Shown here: positions 15,677 to 24,780 of the stretch, in pieces
Position numbering within the stretch: the stretch's first letter is position 1
How the letters are laid out: each line of letters opens with the position of its first letter
DNA from: Oscillospiraceae bacterium
Lineage (GTDB): Bacteria > Bacillota_A > Clostridia > Oscillospirales > JAAYXM01
Direction: 5' to 3'
DNA: 64,000 nt
Assembly (NCBI GenBank): GCA_017532355.1
Contig: JAFXJK010000058.1
Location: 47,419-111,418 of the forward strand
Notes under the pieces: model-generated
The model's input: only the letters and a program-made list of their open reading frames with translations
What the model was told of the DNA's origin: nothing
Databases searched by the model: none
Program-made: the position numbers and the translations under genes

Positions 15677-17881
15677 TTACTTTTTCTCCGCGCTCTTTTT
15701 TGAAGAAGTCTTTTTTGTTGCTGTTTTCTTCGCAGAAGAAGCTTTCTTTGTTGTCTTTTTTGAGCTTTTCTTCGAGGTTTCGCTCTTGGCCTTATATTCC
15801 TGCGGCTCATACCTCTCGCAATCGGGGTTTGCACAGAAAATCTTCTTTGAGCCGCGTCCTGAGCGCTTGTACATAGTTTTTCCGCAAACTTCACACTTTT
15901 CCTTCTGCGGAACGTCCCAGGTCATAAAGGTACATTCCGGGAATTTCTCGCAGCCGTAGTACCAATATCCGTTTTTTGATTTCTTCTTGAGAATTTCGCC
16001 GCCGCAGACGGGGCACTCACCCGGAGTTTTCTCAACGATTGCCTTTGTGTTCTTGCACTCGGGAAATCCCGGGCAGGCAAGGAACTTGCCGAAGCGGCCT
16101 GATTTTACAACCATATTGCGTCCGCAGAGCTCGCAGACAATGTCCGTAACCTCGTCGGGCACCTTAAGACGTTTGCCCTCGAGAGCCTCTTCAGCCTTTT
16201 CGAGTTCTTCCGCAAACGGGCCGTAAAAGTCGGAAAGTGTTTTCTTCCAGTCCTTTGAGCCTGTTTCGACCTCGTCAAGCTGCTGCTCCATGTGAGCTGT
16301 AAATTCCACGTCGATAATGTCGGAGAACTGTTCGACCATGAGGCCGTTGACGACCTCGCCGAGAGGTGTCGGCTTTAAGCTCTTGCCCTCTTTGACGACA
16401 TATTCGCGGTCGAGGATTGTAGAAATTGTCGGAGCGTAGGTACTCGGACGTCCAACGCCCTTTTCTTCCATAGCCTTGATGAGACTGCCGTCTGTATATC
16501 GTGCAGGCGGTGTGGTGAAGTGCTGTTCGCAGGTCTTGCCCTCAAATTTGAGTTTTTCGTTCTCGGAAAGCTCGGGGAGGAGATTTGCAGCCTGCTCTTC
16601 CTGCTCTGCCGCCATATCGGAGTAAACAGCGGTGTAGCCCTTGAATGCAATTTTAGAGCTTGTAGCACGGAAGATATACTTATTCGCGGCAATATCGACA
16701 GCCATAGTGTCATATACTGCACTTTCCATCTGACACGCGACAAAGCGTGACCAGATTATGCGATAGAGCTTGTACTGATCGGGAGTAAGGTTCTTCTTGA
16801 TTTTTTCGGGAGTGAGTTCAACGTATGCCGGGCGGATTGCTTCGTGTGCGTCCTGCGCGCTCTTCTTTGTCTTGAAAACGCGACGGGTTTTCGGGCAGTA
16901 GCTCTCGCCGAAGGTTTCTGTGATGTAGTTTCTTACAGCGTAAATTGCCTCGTCGGCAAGGCGCAGAGAGTCGGTTCTCATATAAGTAATAAGACCGGTG
17001 AGGCCCATTCCGTCAACCTCAACACCTTCATAGAGCTGCTGCGCAATTGTCATTGTGCGGCTCGGAGTCATGCCAAAACGGCGTGACGCCTCCTGCTGGA
17101 GAGTAGAGGTGATAAACGGCGGTACGGGAGAACGCTTCTTCTCTGCTCGCTTTATGGATTTGACAAAGAAATCGGCATCCTTGATGCTCTCAATGATGGA
17201 ATCTGTCTCTTCCTGCGAAGCAGGCTCGATTTTCTTTGTATCTGTTCCGTGGAACTTTGCAGTGAACTTCTCAAAACCCGGAACGAGTCTCGAAAAATCA
17301 GCGTCGATTGTCCAGAATTCGCGAGGAACAAACTCGCGGATTTCGTTTTCACGGTCTATGACAAGGCGCGTTGCAACGGACTGGACGCGTCCTGCGGAAA
17401 GACCGTAGCGCACTTTCTTCCAGAGAAGAGGAGAGAGCTTGTAGCCGACGATTCGGTCAAGAAGTCGGCGTGCCTGCTGTGCGTTTACGAGGTTTTCATC
17501 TATATCACGGGGCTTCTTTATGCCCTCGAGTATTGCGTTTTTTGTAATCTCGTTGAATGTAACTCGCTTTGTCTTCTTCTCGTCAAGCTCAAGAAGCTCT
17601 TTGAGATGCCACGAGATTGCCTCGCCTTCGCGGTCAGGGTCAGTTGCGAGATATATGGCATCTGCATCGGCGGCAAGGGACTTAAGCTCACGGATGAGCG
17701 CACTTTTGCCGCGGATTGCGAGATATTTCGGAACAAATCCGCCTTCAATATCAATACCTATGTCACTTTTCGGAAGGTCACGCAGATGTCCCATAGAGGC
17801 CATTACTTTATACTTGCTTCCAAGATTCTTGCCGATTGTTTTAACCTTGGTAGGGGACTCCACTATTACAAGATATGACAT
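15677..17881 (-). CDS. topA: DNA topoisomerase I
   Basis: A 734-residue type IA topoisomerase that relaxes negative supercoils. The Toprim start 'LVIVESPTKVKTIGKNLG' is followed by 'LATDPDREGEAISWHL' (79-93), and the catalytic tyrosine is Tyr300 in 'GLITYMRTDS'. The C-terminus has three four-cysteine zinc ribbons ('CELCGRNM', 'CPVCGGEI', 'CEVCGKTM', each with a partner pair) and then a lysine/serine-rich tail of about 40 residues that probably helps DNA binding. It lies between dprA and trmFO, the usual arrangement. Confidence 0.98.
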   Translation of the reverse strand: MSYLVIVESPTKVKTIGKNLGSKYKVMASMGHLRDLPKSDIGIDIEGGFVPKYLAIRGKSALIRELKSLAADADAIYLATDPDREGEAISWHLKELLELDEKKTKRVTFNEITKNAILEGIKKPRDIDENLVNAQQARRLLDRIVGYKLSPLLWKKVRYGLSAGRVQSVATRLVIDRENEIREFVPREFWTIDADFSRLVPGFEKFTAKFHGTDTKKIEPASQEETDSIIESIKDADFFVKSIKRAEKKRSPVPPFITSTLQQEASRRFGMTPSRTMTIAQQLYEGVEVDGMGLTGLITYMRTDSLRLADEAIYAVRNYITETFGESYCPKTRRVFKTKKSAQDAHEAIRPAYVELTPEKIKKNLTPDQYKLYRIIWSRFVACQMESAVYDTMAVDIAANKYIFRATSSKIAFKGYTAVYSDMAAEQEEQAANLLPELSENEKLKFEGKTCEQHFTTPPARYTDGSLIKAMEEKGVGRPSTYAPTISTILDREYVVKEGKSLKPTPLGEVVNGLMVEQFSDIIDVEFTAHMEQQLDEVETGSKDWKKTLSDFYGPFAEELEKAEEALEGKRLKVPDEVTDIVCELCGRNMVVKSGRFGKFLACPGFPECKNTKAIVEKTPGECPVCGGEILKKKSKNGYWYYGCEKFPECTFMTWDVPQKEKCEVCGKTMYKRSGRGSKKIFCANPDCERYEPQEYKAKSETSKKSSKKTTKKASSAKKTATKKTSSKKSAEKK

Positions 17882-17893
17882 TCGTCTTCCTCC

Positions 17894-19045
17894 TTAAAAA
17901 GAAATTTTAAAGCGATTATCCGAGAGCTTTTTGATGCTTCCGCGTATTTCAAGCATTGTCACGAGTGAGAGAAGCTTTGCAATCGGGATGTCGCACTTTG
18001 CGGCGATTTCGTCGAGACGGAGCTCGTCTGCCGAAATTGCCTGAAGTATAGCTTGTTCGTCCGGGGAGTGATGAGAGAGAAACTCATCGGAGAGAGCAAA
18101 GCTCTCTTTTAGTTCGGGTGTGGCTTTTGCCACATCGGTTTCTTTTGTTGTAACGGTTGTGATATTTATTTTATCGGGGAAAAGGTGAGAGTATTCTGCC
18201 ATAACGTCATGCCCTGACAGTATCGGAACAGCTCCCTCGCGAATGAGGTTGTTTGATCCGCGTGCCGATGCTTCAAAAATGCCTGAAGGAACGGCAAAAA
18301 CGTCTCTGTTCTGTTCAAGTGCCTGACGTGCTGTTATGAGAGCACCGCTCTTTTCGGGAGCCTCGATAACAACTGTGCCGAGACTTATTGCGCTTACTAT
18401 TCTGTTTCTCTTCGGGAAATTGAATCTGTCGGGTGGAGTTTTCGGGGGATATTCGGAGAGAATCGTTCCTGAAAACTCTACCTGCTTCATAAGGTTTTTA
18501 TTTTCGGCAGGGTAACAGATATCAAGTCCACAGCCGAGAACGCCTATAACTTTGCCACCTGCATTCAGGGCAGATTCCATCGCGATAGTGTCGATACCGC
18601 GCGCCATTCCGCTGCAGAGAACACCGCCTGATGCGGCAATCTCAGCGGAAATTTTGCTTGCAGCACTTCTACCTTGTGCGGAAGCCTTTCTCGTTCCTAC
18701 TACCGCGATGACGGGCTCGTCATCAAGCGAGAGCTCTTTTCCCTTTGCGTAGAGAAGCGTCGGGCAGTCGGGAATCTCGAGAAGACGCTTCGGAAACTCT
18801 TTTGAAGTGCACGGAATGATGCGGATACCTTCTTTCTGACAGTCTGAAAGTATCTTCAGAGCGGCAGAGAGGTCTTTTGACAAAAGGGCGGAAAGCTCCT
18901 TTTCGGTGAGAGGTATTCTGCTGCTTTGAAGAGAGCTTCTGTCTGCGCGGAAAATTGCTTCGGCATCGCCAAAGTACGAGATAAGGCTTCTCACCTTCCG
19001 GTTGCCTTTATAGGTAGCTTCTGAAAGCCAGATCCATTTATCCAT
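17894..19045 (-). CDS. dprA: DNA processing protein DprA
   Basis: A 383-residue DprA (Smf), which loads RecA on incoming single-stranded DNA during natural transformation. The Rossmann-like core shows 'AVVGTRKASAQGR' and 'SGMARGIDTIAMESAL', then 'GCGLDICYPAENKNL', 'FNFPKRNRIVSAIS' and 'SGALITARQALEQNRDVFAVP'. A winged-helix domain fills the last 60 residues ('DELRLDEIAAKCDIPIAKLLSL'). It precedes topA by 12 bases. DprA alone does not prove competence, as many Clostridia keep it with incomplete com sets. Confidence 0.95.
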   Translation of the reverse strand: MDKWIWLSEATYKGNRKVRSLISYFGDAEAIFRADRSSLQSSRIPLTEKELSALLSKDLSAALKILSDCQKEGIRIIPCTSKEFPKRLLEIPDCPTLLYAKGKELSLDDEPVIAVVGTRKASAQGRSAASKISAEIAASGGVLCSGMARGIDTIAMESALNAGGKVIGVLGCGLDICYPAENKNLMKQVEFSGTILSEYPPKTPPDRFNFPKRNRIVSAISLGTVVIEAPEKSGALITARQALEQNRDVFAVPSGIFEASARGSNNLIREGAVPILSGHDVMAEYSHLFPDKINITTVTTKETDVAKATPELKESFALSDEFLSHHSPDEQAILQAISADELRLDEIAAKCDIPIAKLLSLVTMLEIRGSIKKLSDNRFKISF

Positions 19046-19049
19046 TCCG

Positions 19050-19796
19050 TCAACTCATTTCATACATAAAAACAGCGGCGGCGATTGCTGCGTTGAGAGA
19101 TTCGGCGCCTCCTGCCATCGGAATTATGACGCTACCGTCACAGATTGCGGAAATCTCGGGCCGTACGCCGTTTCCTTCGTTCCCGATGACGACAAAAGCA
19201 TCTTTCAGGTCGCATTCCGAAATGGTTTTTACGTCGCCGTAAAGCTCGGAGCACCAGACCTTTTTCCCATTCTTGCGGAGACTTGGGATGAGGGAGAAAA
19301 AGTCTTCATTGATAACGGGAACTCGGAAAATCGAGCCCATCGCCGAGCGGATTGTCTTTGGGTTGTAAATGTCGGCACACCCGTCACAGAAGACGGCGTC
19401 GATGCCGAACGCATCTGCCGTCCGTATGATAGTGCCTATGTTGCCTGTATCCTGCAATCTGTCGAGAAGAATCGCTTTGCGGATATTCTCGCGCGGAGTT
19501 TCCTTCATCTTGCAGGAGAAGATGACATTCTGCGAGCTTTTGAGGCTCGTGATGCTGTCAAGAACATCCTCGGGGGCGATGAAAACATTGACGCCGCCGA
19601 GATCGGGAAGAGAGCCTTGTGCATCCTCGCTTACAAGAACGCTTGTGATTTCAAAGCTTTCACGCAAAGCTTCAGCGAGAAGCTTTGTGCCGTCGCAGAC
19701 AAACTCGCCGCATTCGGCACGGTATGACTTGTCCTTTGCAAGCGCACGAAGTTTTTTCACTGTAGAGTTCTGGCGGCTTGTAATCTTTTCCATCAT
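19050..19796 (-). CDS. TrmH/SpoU-family RNA methyltransferase
   Basis: A 248-residue 2'-O-methyltransferase of the SpoU family with the deep trefoil knot. The three motifs are visible: 'LDRLQDTGNIGTIIRTADAFG' region near 112-132, 'VVIGNEGNGV' near 200 and 'IPMAGGAESLNAAIAAA' near 225. An N-terminal substrate-binding domain ('ITSRQNSTVKKLRALAKDKSYR') places it with the rRNA-type members such as YsgA. Target nucleotide unknown. It is four bases upstream of dprA's start on the minus strand and six bases after a small membrane-protein gene. Confidence 0.92.
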   Translation of the reverse strand: MMEKITSRQNSTVKKLRALAKDKSYRAECGEFVCDGTKLLAEALRESFEITSVLVSEDAQGSLPDLGGVNVFIAPEDVLDSITSLKSSQNVIFSCKMKETPRENIRKAILLDRLQDTGNIGTIIRTADAFGIDAVFCDGCADIYNPKTIRSAMGSIFRVPVINEDFFSLIPSLRKNGKKVWCSELYGDVKTISECDLKDAFVVIGNEGNGVRPEISAICDGSVIIPMAGGAESLNAAIAAAVFMYEMS

Positions 19797-19802
19797 TTTC
19801 TC

Positions 19803-20516
19803 CTACTTATAAGCGAGAATTCCCGAAAGAACGTTTGCGGCGTTAATGTACTTGCCGTTCATGCGTTCGTTATCTTTGAGCCTCGGGCCTCTTCTTACTT
19901 TTATACCTGCGTATATTCCGTCGTAATGAGAGATTCCGATGTCCTTGAAGAAAGGAGTTTCGTCAACACGGACGAAATACTCATCCTCGCTCTCTATTCC
20001 GAAATTTTCAAGAGGCTCGAAAGCACCGTCATCTGCGTACCATTCTATGTACTTCTTGTCAAAGAAGAAGAGGAGCACATCGTCGTCCGTCATGGTAAGA
20101 GTGATTTTCTCAATATTAGCGCGTGTTCCGTCGTCAATGGCATCCTTGCCAATCGCCTGGTCCACAATGCTTCTGGTGCAGAGAGACTGGTAACCGATTT
20201 TGGGACCGTTTTCGTCATCGTAAGGGTCGATAAACGCCTTCATTCTGTCGCTTATCATATCCATCTGTTCCTTGTCCGCAAGAAGCGAGCCTGCAACGAC
20301 AAAATCGATGTCATTGTATTCGGGGTGCGTAATATCATAAGCTATGCCGCCGGCAATAAGTGCAGCGGCAATGATGCCGACGGTCGGAAGCGCAAAGTAG
20401 CACCAATATATGTTTTTAAACCAGTAAGCGAGCTTTTTGCCAAACGTTGCATCCTTCATGAAGCTGTCCTTTTTGAAGACGGCAAAAACATCTCGCGAAT
20501 CACGGCCTTTTTTCAT
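19803..20516 (-). CDS. Hypothetical single-pass membrane protein
   Basis: I do not recognise this 237-residue protein. It has a basic, soluble N-terminus of about 35 residues, one strong membrane segment ('YFALPTVGIIAAALIAGGIAY', about 37-57) and an extracytoplasmic or peripheral C-terminal domain with many Asp/Glu residues. It starts five bases after the lysS TAA with a GGAG site in the overlap, so it belongs to the greA-lysS transcription unit. The topology suggests a type II membrane anchor; no catalytic motif is visible. Confidence 0.7.
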   Translation of the reverse strand: MKKGRDSRDVFAVFKKDSFMKDATFGKKLAYWFKNIYWCYFALPTVGIIAAALIAGGIAYDITHPEYNDIDFVVAGSLLADKEQMDMISDRMKAFIDPYDDENGPKIGYQSLCTRSIVDQAIGKDAIDDGTRANIEKITLTMTDDDVLLFFFDKKYIEWYADDGAFEPLENFGIESEDEYFVRVDETPFFKDIGISHYDGIYAGIKVRRGPRLKDNERMNGKYINAANVLSGILAYK

Positions 20517-20524
20517 TGCGCGTA

Positions 20525-22024
20525 TTACTCCTTTTCGGTTTTCATTGTCGGGAAGAGGAGAACGTCACGGATAGCGGCGCTGTCGGTAAGGAGCATCGTC
20601 ATACGGTCAATGCCAAAGCCGATACCACCTGTGGGAGGCATGCCGATTTCAAGAGCGTTGAGGAAGTCTTCGTCAGTTGTGTTAGCCTCATCGTTGCCCT
20701 GTGAGAGCTGCTCTTCCTGATCGCGGAAGCGCTCGCGCTGGTCGATCGGGTCATTGAGCTCTGAGTACGCGTTTGCCATTTCCCAGCCGTTCATGAAGAA
20801 CTCGAAGCGCTCGACGTAGTTCGGGTCCTCGGGCTTCTTCTTTGTGAGCGGAGAAATCTCAATCGGATGGTCCATAACAAATGTCGGCTGGATGAGGTGC
20901 TCTTCAACGTATTCCTCGAAGAAGAGGTTTAAGATGTCGCCCTTCTTGTGGCGTTTCTCAAACTCAACGTGATGCTCTTTTGCAACTGCCTTCGCCTCAT
21001 CGTCGGTTTTGATTTCGTTAAAGTCAACGCCCGAATACTTCTTGACAGCGTCAACCATTGTGATTCTCTCAAAAGGCTTGCCGAGATCCATCTCGACACC
21101 GTTGTATGTGATTTTTGTAGTACCGAGAACTTCTTCGGCGACATGGCGATACATATTCTCGGTGAGGTCCATCATGCCGTGATAGTCCGTATATGCCTGA
21201 TAGAGCTCCATAAGAGTAAACTCGGGGTTGTGACGGGTGTCGAGACCTTCGTTTCTGAAAACGCGGCCGATTTCGTAAACTCGCTCAAGACCGCCGACAA
21301 TAAGGCGTTTTAAATAAAGCTCAAGGGAAATACGGAGCTTGAAGTCCTCGTTGAGTGCGTTGAAGTGAGTTTCAAACGGACGTGCGGCAGCACCGCCGGC
21401 GTTAGAAACGAGCATCGGGGTCTCAACTTCGATAAAACCCTGGGTATCAAGGTAGCGGCGGATGGAGCTGATAATCTGTGAACGCTTTACAAAGGTATCG
21501 CGGACCTCGGGGTTCATAATGAGGTCAACATATCTCTGACGGTAGCGGATGTCCGTGTTTGTGAGGCCGTGGTACTTCTCGGGAAGGGGCTTGAGTGACT
21601 TCGAGAGAAGAGTGATTTCCGTACAGTGAACGGATGTCTCGCCTGTTCGTGTGCGGAAGACGGTACCGACAGCACCGACGATATCGCCGATGTCAAACTT
21701 CTTGAATTTCGCAAAAGCTTCCTCGCCGACGTCATTTATGCGGACGTAAATCTGGATTCTGCCCTTGAGGTCCTGGATGTCGCAGAAAGAAGCCTTGCCC
21801 ATACCGCGGCGGCTCATCATGCGTCCCGCGATGCGGACAGTCTGACCCTCGAGAGCATCAAAGTTCTCCGTAATGTCGGTGGAATGATGCGTCTGGTCAT
21901 ACTTTACTATCTCAAAAGGATTCTCGCCGTCTTCGATGAGCTTTGCAAGCTTTTCACGACGGATACGAAGAATTTCGTTCAAATCTTCGACGGGAGCTTC
22001 CATTACCTTTGTTTCTTCAGCCAT
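20525..22024 (-). CDS. lysS: Lysyl-tRNA synthetase, class II
   Basis: A 499-residue LysS. I choose ATG 22024 ('[11 protein letters not shown]') because GGAGGAAA stands seven bases upstream; the frame is open to 22087 but has no ribosome site there. The N-terminal OB-fold anticodon domain (about 45-150, '[18 protein letters not shown]') is followed by the class II core: motif 1 '[15 protein letters not shown]', motif 2 '[21 protein letters not shown]' and motif 3 '[14 protein letters not shown]'. It charges tRNA-Lys. It follows greA closely, a common pairing in Bacillota. Confidence 0.97.
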   Translation of the reverse strand: MAEETKVMEAPVEDLNEILRIRREKLAKLIEDGENPFEIVKYDQTHHSTDITENFDALEGQTVRIAGRMMSRRGMGKASFCDIQDLKGRIQIYVRINDVGEEAFAKFKKFDIGDIVGAVGTVFRTRTGETSVHCTEITLLSKSLKPLPEKYHGLTNTDIRYRQRYVDLIMNPEVRDTFVKRSQIISSIRRYLDTQGFIEVETPMLVSNAGGAAARPFETHFNALNEDFKLRISLELYLKRLIVGGLERVYEIGRVFRNEGLDTRHNPEFTLMELYQAYTDYHGMMDLTENMYRHVAEEVLGTTKITYNGVEMDLGKPFERITMVDAVKKYSGVDFNEIKTDDEAKAVAKEHHVEFEKRHKKGDILNLFFEEYVEEHLIQPTFVMDHPIEISPLTKKKPEDPNYVERFEFFMNGWEMANAYSELNDPIDQRERFRDQEEQLSQGNDEANTTDEDFLNALEIGMPPTGGIGFGIDRMTMLLTDSAAIRDVLLFPTMKTEKE

Positions 22025-22087
22025 TTGTATTTCCTCCATTTTAATCATCATAGGCGGACGCAGAAAAACTGCGACCGCCAAAAACAC

Positions 22088-22558
22088 TTAATTTCCTATT
22101 TCGACTATTTTGTATTCTATGATGCCGCAGGGAGCTTCAACGCCTACGATGTCACCGACAGCTTTGCCGATAAGAGCCTTGCCGAACGGAGACTCATCGG
22201 AGATTCTTCCCTTGTAGGGGTCCGCCTCCTGGGAACCGACGACCCAATATTCCTCGATGGAATCGTCGCTCATGTCGCAAACCTTTACGTGTGAGCCGGT
22301 GTGTACTTCCGAATTGTTCGCGGAAACTTCGATGACTTCTGCATTCATAAGGATGTTTTCAATTTCTGCCTTGCGTGAGAAAAGGCGGCCCTGCTCGTTC
22401 TTGGCCTCTTCGTATTCTGCATTTTCGGAGAGGTCTCCGAAGGAGCGAGCCTCCTTGATAAGCTCTGCTACTTCATGCTCGCGAACATTCTTAATCCAGT
22501 CGAGCTCATCACGGAGCTCCTGAAGTCGCTCTTTGGTGAGTTTGTACGTTTTCGCCAT
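22088..22558 (-). CDS. greA: Transcription elongation factor GreA
   Basis: A 156-residue GreA with the N-terminal coiled coil ('LTKERLQELRDELDWIKNV' to 'GRLFSRKAEIENIL') and the C-terminal FKBP-like globular domain ('ISDESPFGKALIGKAVGD'). The acidic tip residues are in 'LSENAEYEEAKNEQ'. It rescues backtracked RNA polymerase by stimulating transcript cleavage. It is the first gene after a consensus promoter at 22650-22678, with an 85-base leader that contains a short hairpin near 22623-22640. Confidence 0.97.
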   Translation of the reverse strand: MAKTYKLTKERLQELRDELDWIKNVREHEVAELIKEARSFGDLSENAEYEEAKNEQGRLFSRKAEIENILMNAEVIEVSANNSEVHTGSHVKVCDMSDDSIEEYWVVGSQEADPYKGRISDESPFGKALIGKAVGDIVGVEAPCGIIEYKIVEIGN

Positions 22559-22649
22559 TTCAAATTACCTCGTTTTCCTATTATAATAAGTTTGTTTTAC
22601 GTTTTCTACTATATAAATAAGAGCAGAAAATTTTTCTGCAATCTATCAT

Positions 22650-22678
22650 ATTATAATGAGCAAAATGCAAATTGTCAA
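22650..22678 (-). promoter_or_regulatory. Consensus sigma-A promoter for greA-lysS and the downstream run
   Basis: TTGACA (22678-22673), a 17-base spacer and TATAAT (22655-22650) on the minus strand, a full match to the consensus. It is about 90 bases upstream of the greA start. Confidence 0.88.
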
Positions 22679-22756
22679 GAAAAGTTTTGAAAAGTTGCAT
22701 TTTATTCATAAAAAAATTGCCGATATTTGTGACGGTAACAGCATTTGCGACAATTT

Positions 22757-23440
22757 TCAAGAAAATTTGAGTTCTGCCTCGTCACCCTTTAAAACGCCGA
22801 AGGTTTCGAAAAAAGAAACAAGGCTTGCGTGCAGAGGGAGAGGGATGTCAAAAGGGAAATCCGGAGGAAGAGAAAGTGAAAAATCGGAAAATCCTGCTGA
22901 CAGTTCTCCAAACCGCAGAAGAGCTTTGGGGTCAGTCGGGAAGATATCCACGCTCTCTTTTATCGGAGAGGTGCGGATTACGGCACCACAGGCATCTGCG
23001 AGTGCCTCACAAACGGCGTCTGCGTCTGCGCAGGAGATTGCAACATGAGACGTCTCGGAGAGTAGCGCAAGTGCAATTTCAGAGACGCGGGAAAAGCTTC
23101 CGCCCTGTATAAAAAAAGAAAGAGGAGCTCCCACTCGTCGGGCAAAGAGGAGCGCCATTTCAGCAATACGGGAAGTTAATGCGCGCGTTGCATCCACGTC
23201 GGTGAGAGAAAAACGTGACAGCAGGGAAGGGGAAAACATCCCCTCATGTGCCGCCACGAAAGAAACTCCGAGGCTTTGTAGGTGCTTGAAGCATTTCAAA
23301 AGCCTTCGCCGTGAAAGTCTTTCCGAAAGCTCGGTTTTATATATATCGGCTCCCCTGAAGGAGCCGATATACGAAGTGACAAAACAGTTTCTTTTATGAA
23401 GCTCTCCTTTGTAAATTACACAAATCCGCAAGAGGATCAC
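22757..23440 (-). CDS. Conserved-looking hypothetical protein
   Basis: I do not recognise this 227-residue protein. The only start at the frame's upstream end is GTG 23440. A cleaner AAAGGAG site lies further in, but no start codon follows it at normal spacing, so the true start is uncertain. It begins with short strands and a 'SYIGSFRGADIY' segment, then an Arg/Leu-rich helix ('ERLSRRRLLKCFKHLQSLG') and alternating alpha/beta stretches that look like a Rossmann-type fold. There are no membrane segments. A perfect 12-bp inverted repeat lies within its early codons (23342-23371). It follows ctpA on the same strand by 43 bases. Confidence 0.55.
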   Translation of the reverse strand: MILLRICVIYKGELHKRNCFVTSYIGSFRGADIYKTELSERLSRRRLLKCFKHLQSLGVSFVAAHEGMFSPSLLSRFSLTDVDATRALTSRIAEMALLFARRVGAPLSFFIQGGSFSRVSEIALALLSETSHVAISCADADAVCEALADACGAVIRTSPIKESVDIFPTDPKALLRFGELSAGFSDFSLSLPPDFPFDIPLPLHASLVSFFETFGVLKGDEAELKFS

Positions 23441-23483
23441 CTCATATTATGATATTAAAAAAACTCGCAAATATTACAGAAGA

Positions 23484-24701
23484 TTATTCTGCGGCAGGTG
23501 TCGCATTCTTCTCACGGATAACCTTGAGCGCCTCCTGGAGCTGGCGATCCTCGCTCTCGCTCAAGAGATAGAAGTTTTTGTTCTCCTCTTCCGTGAGCTC
23601 AACGACGCGGTCGGGAGCAATGCCGCCTGCTTCCTCAAGGCTCACTCCGTTTCCCGTATAATATTTGCTGATGGAAAGGACGAGTCCCGAACCGTCGGTA
23701 AGAGGAATATGGCTTTGTGCAAGGCCTTTGCCTGTTGTCGCCTCGCCTACGATGGTAGCTTTTCCTGCCTCGCGGAGAGCGGCTGCAAAGAATTCTGCGG
23801 CGCTGATTGAGTACTTATTGGTGAGAACTGCCATCGGGAGATTTAATTCGTTTTTGTCAGAGGAAAAGACCTTTTCTTCGCCGAATCTGTTTGTTTCGCG
23901 GAGAAGAGTGCCCTCACCGATAAGCGGGTCGAGAGTATTGACGAGAACCTGCATAAGTCCTCCGGGGTTATTTCTTACGTCAAACACAATTCCGACGATC
24001 TCAGCCTTCATAAGACGGTCGAGAGCTTCTTTGAAGTCGCGGTCGACGTTTGCATCAAAGCCAACGATTTTTATATATCCGATATTTCCACCGAGAATCT
24101 TTGAGGAGACGTTCGGAACATCAATTTCGCGGCGTGTGATGCTCATATTTATCGGGTCGGCAACGCCCTCGCGGACAATTACGAGCGAAACGGGAGTGCC
24201 AACCGTGCCCGAGATGCCCTTTACTGCCGCGTCGTAGCCGATGTCAGCAACCTTTCTGCCGTCAACGCTTACGATTCTGTCAAACGGGGCAAGCTTTGCA
24301 TATTCGGCAGGGGAGTCCTCGAAAACATCAAGAATCATAAGTGCGTTATTTTCTTCGTCGTAGGTTGCGTTTATTCCGATACCGACGACCGTGCTGTTGA
24401 GAGAAGCGCGGACAGCGGCAAACTCTTCGGCATTCAGGTAATGCGACCAGCGGTCACCGAGCATCGCTACCATACCGTAGAGAGCGCCGTCTGTGAGCTT
24501 TTTATCGTCGTACTCACCAATGTAGTATCTGTCGATATAGCTTCTTACCTCGTCAATCTTTTTATACTGCAATTCGCGGTCATAGAGCTCTGCGAGCTTC
24601 GCGTTATACTCGCGCTCTGCGGCGAAAAGCGTTATGCAATATGTGACGGCGAAGGTGAGGAGCATAAGCGCAACCGTCGTCATTATTCGTGTTCTTTTCA
24701 T
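23484..24701 (-). CDS. S41-family C-terminal processing peptidase (CtpA-like), membrane-anchored
   Basis: A 405-residue S41 protease. An N-terminal membrane anchor ('TVALMLLTFAVTYCITLFAA', 8-27) is followed by a PDZ domain (about 105-190), and the protease core has 'VFDVRNNPGGLM', the catalytic Ser in 'YSISAAEF' and the Lys in 'TTGKGLAQ'. Such proteases trim envelope proteins and cell-wall hydrolases outside the membrane. It lies downstream of ftsE-ftsX-M23, a layout common in Clostridia, which suggests a role in controlling the division hydrolase encoded next door. A second S41 gene is at 36602-38098. Confidence 0.93.
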   Translation of the reverse strand: MKRTRIMTTVALMLLTFAVTYCITLFAAEREYNAKLAELYDRELQYKKIDEVRSYIDRYYIGEYDDKKLTDGALYGMVAMLGDRWSHYLNAEEFAAVRASLNSTVVGIGINATYDEENNALMILDVFEDSPAEYAKLAPFDRIVSVDGRKVADIGYDAAVKGISGTVGTPVSLVIVREGVADPINMSITRREIDVPNVSSKILGGNIGYIKIVGFDANVDRDFKEALDRLMKAEIVGIVFDVRNNPGGLMQVLVNTLDPLIGEGTLLRETNRFGEEKVFSSDKNELNLPMAVLTNKYSISAAEFFAAALREAGKATIVGEATTGKGLAQSHIPLTDGSGLVLSISKYYTGNGVSLEEAGGIAPDRVVELTEEENKNFYLLSESEDRQLQEALKVIREKNATPAAE

Positions 24702-24745
24702 TGTGCCCTCCTTTTTCGCGTGTGCGGACGGATATTAAAGCGTAT

Positions 24746-24767
24746 GGGGAGATGTTTGCATCTCCCC
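24746..24767 (-). other. Hairpin between the M23 and S41 genes
   Basis: A perfect 9-bp stem (GGGGAGATG with CATCTCCCC) with a 4-base loop lies in the 79-base gap. No T run follows it on the minus strand, so it may be a processing or stability element rather than a full terminator. Confidence 0.5.
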
Positions 24768-24780
24768 GTAAGCAGAAAAG

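Noticed and set aside
17894..19045. Evidence for a competence system from dprA
   Set aside because: DprA is widespread without competence, and no com genes lie in the window.
19926..20720. A 264-codon plus-strand frame opposite the membrane-protein gene and lysS
   Set aside because: It crosses two real genes on the opposite strand and shows no recognisable protein pattern.
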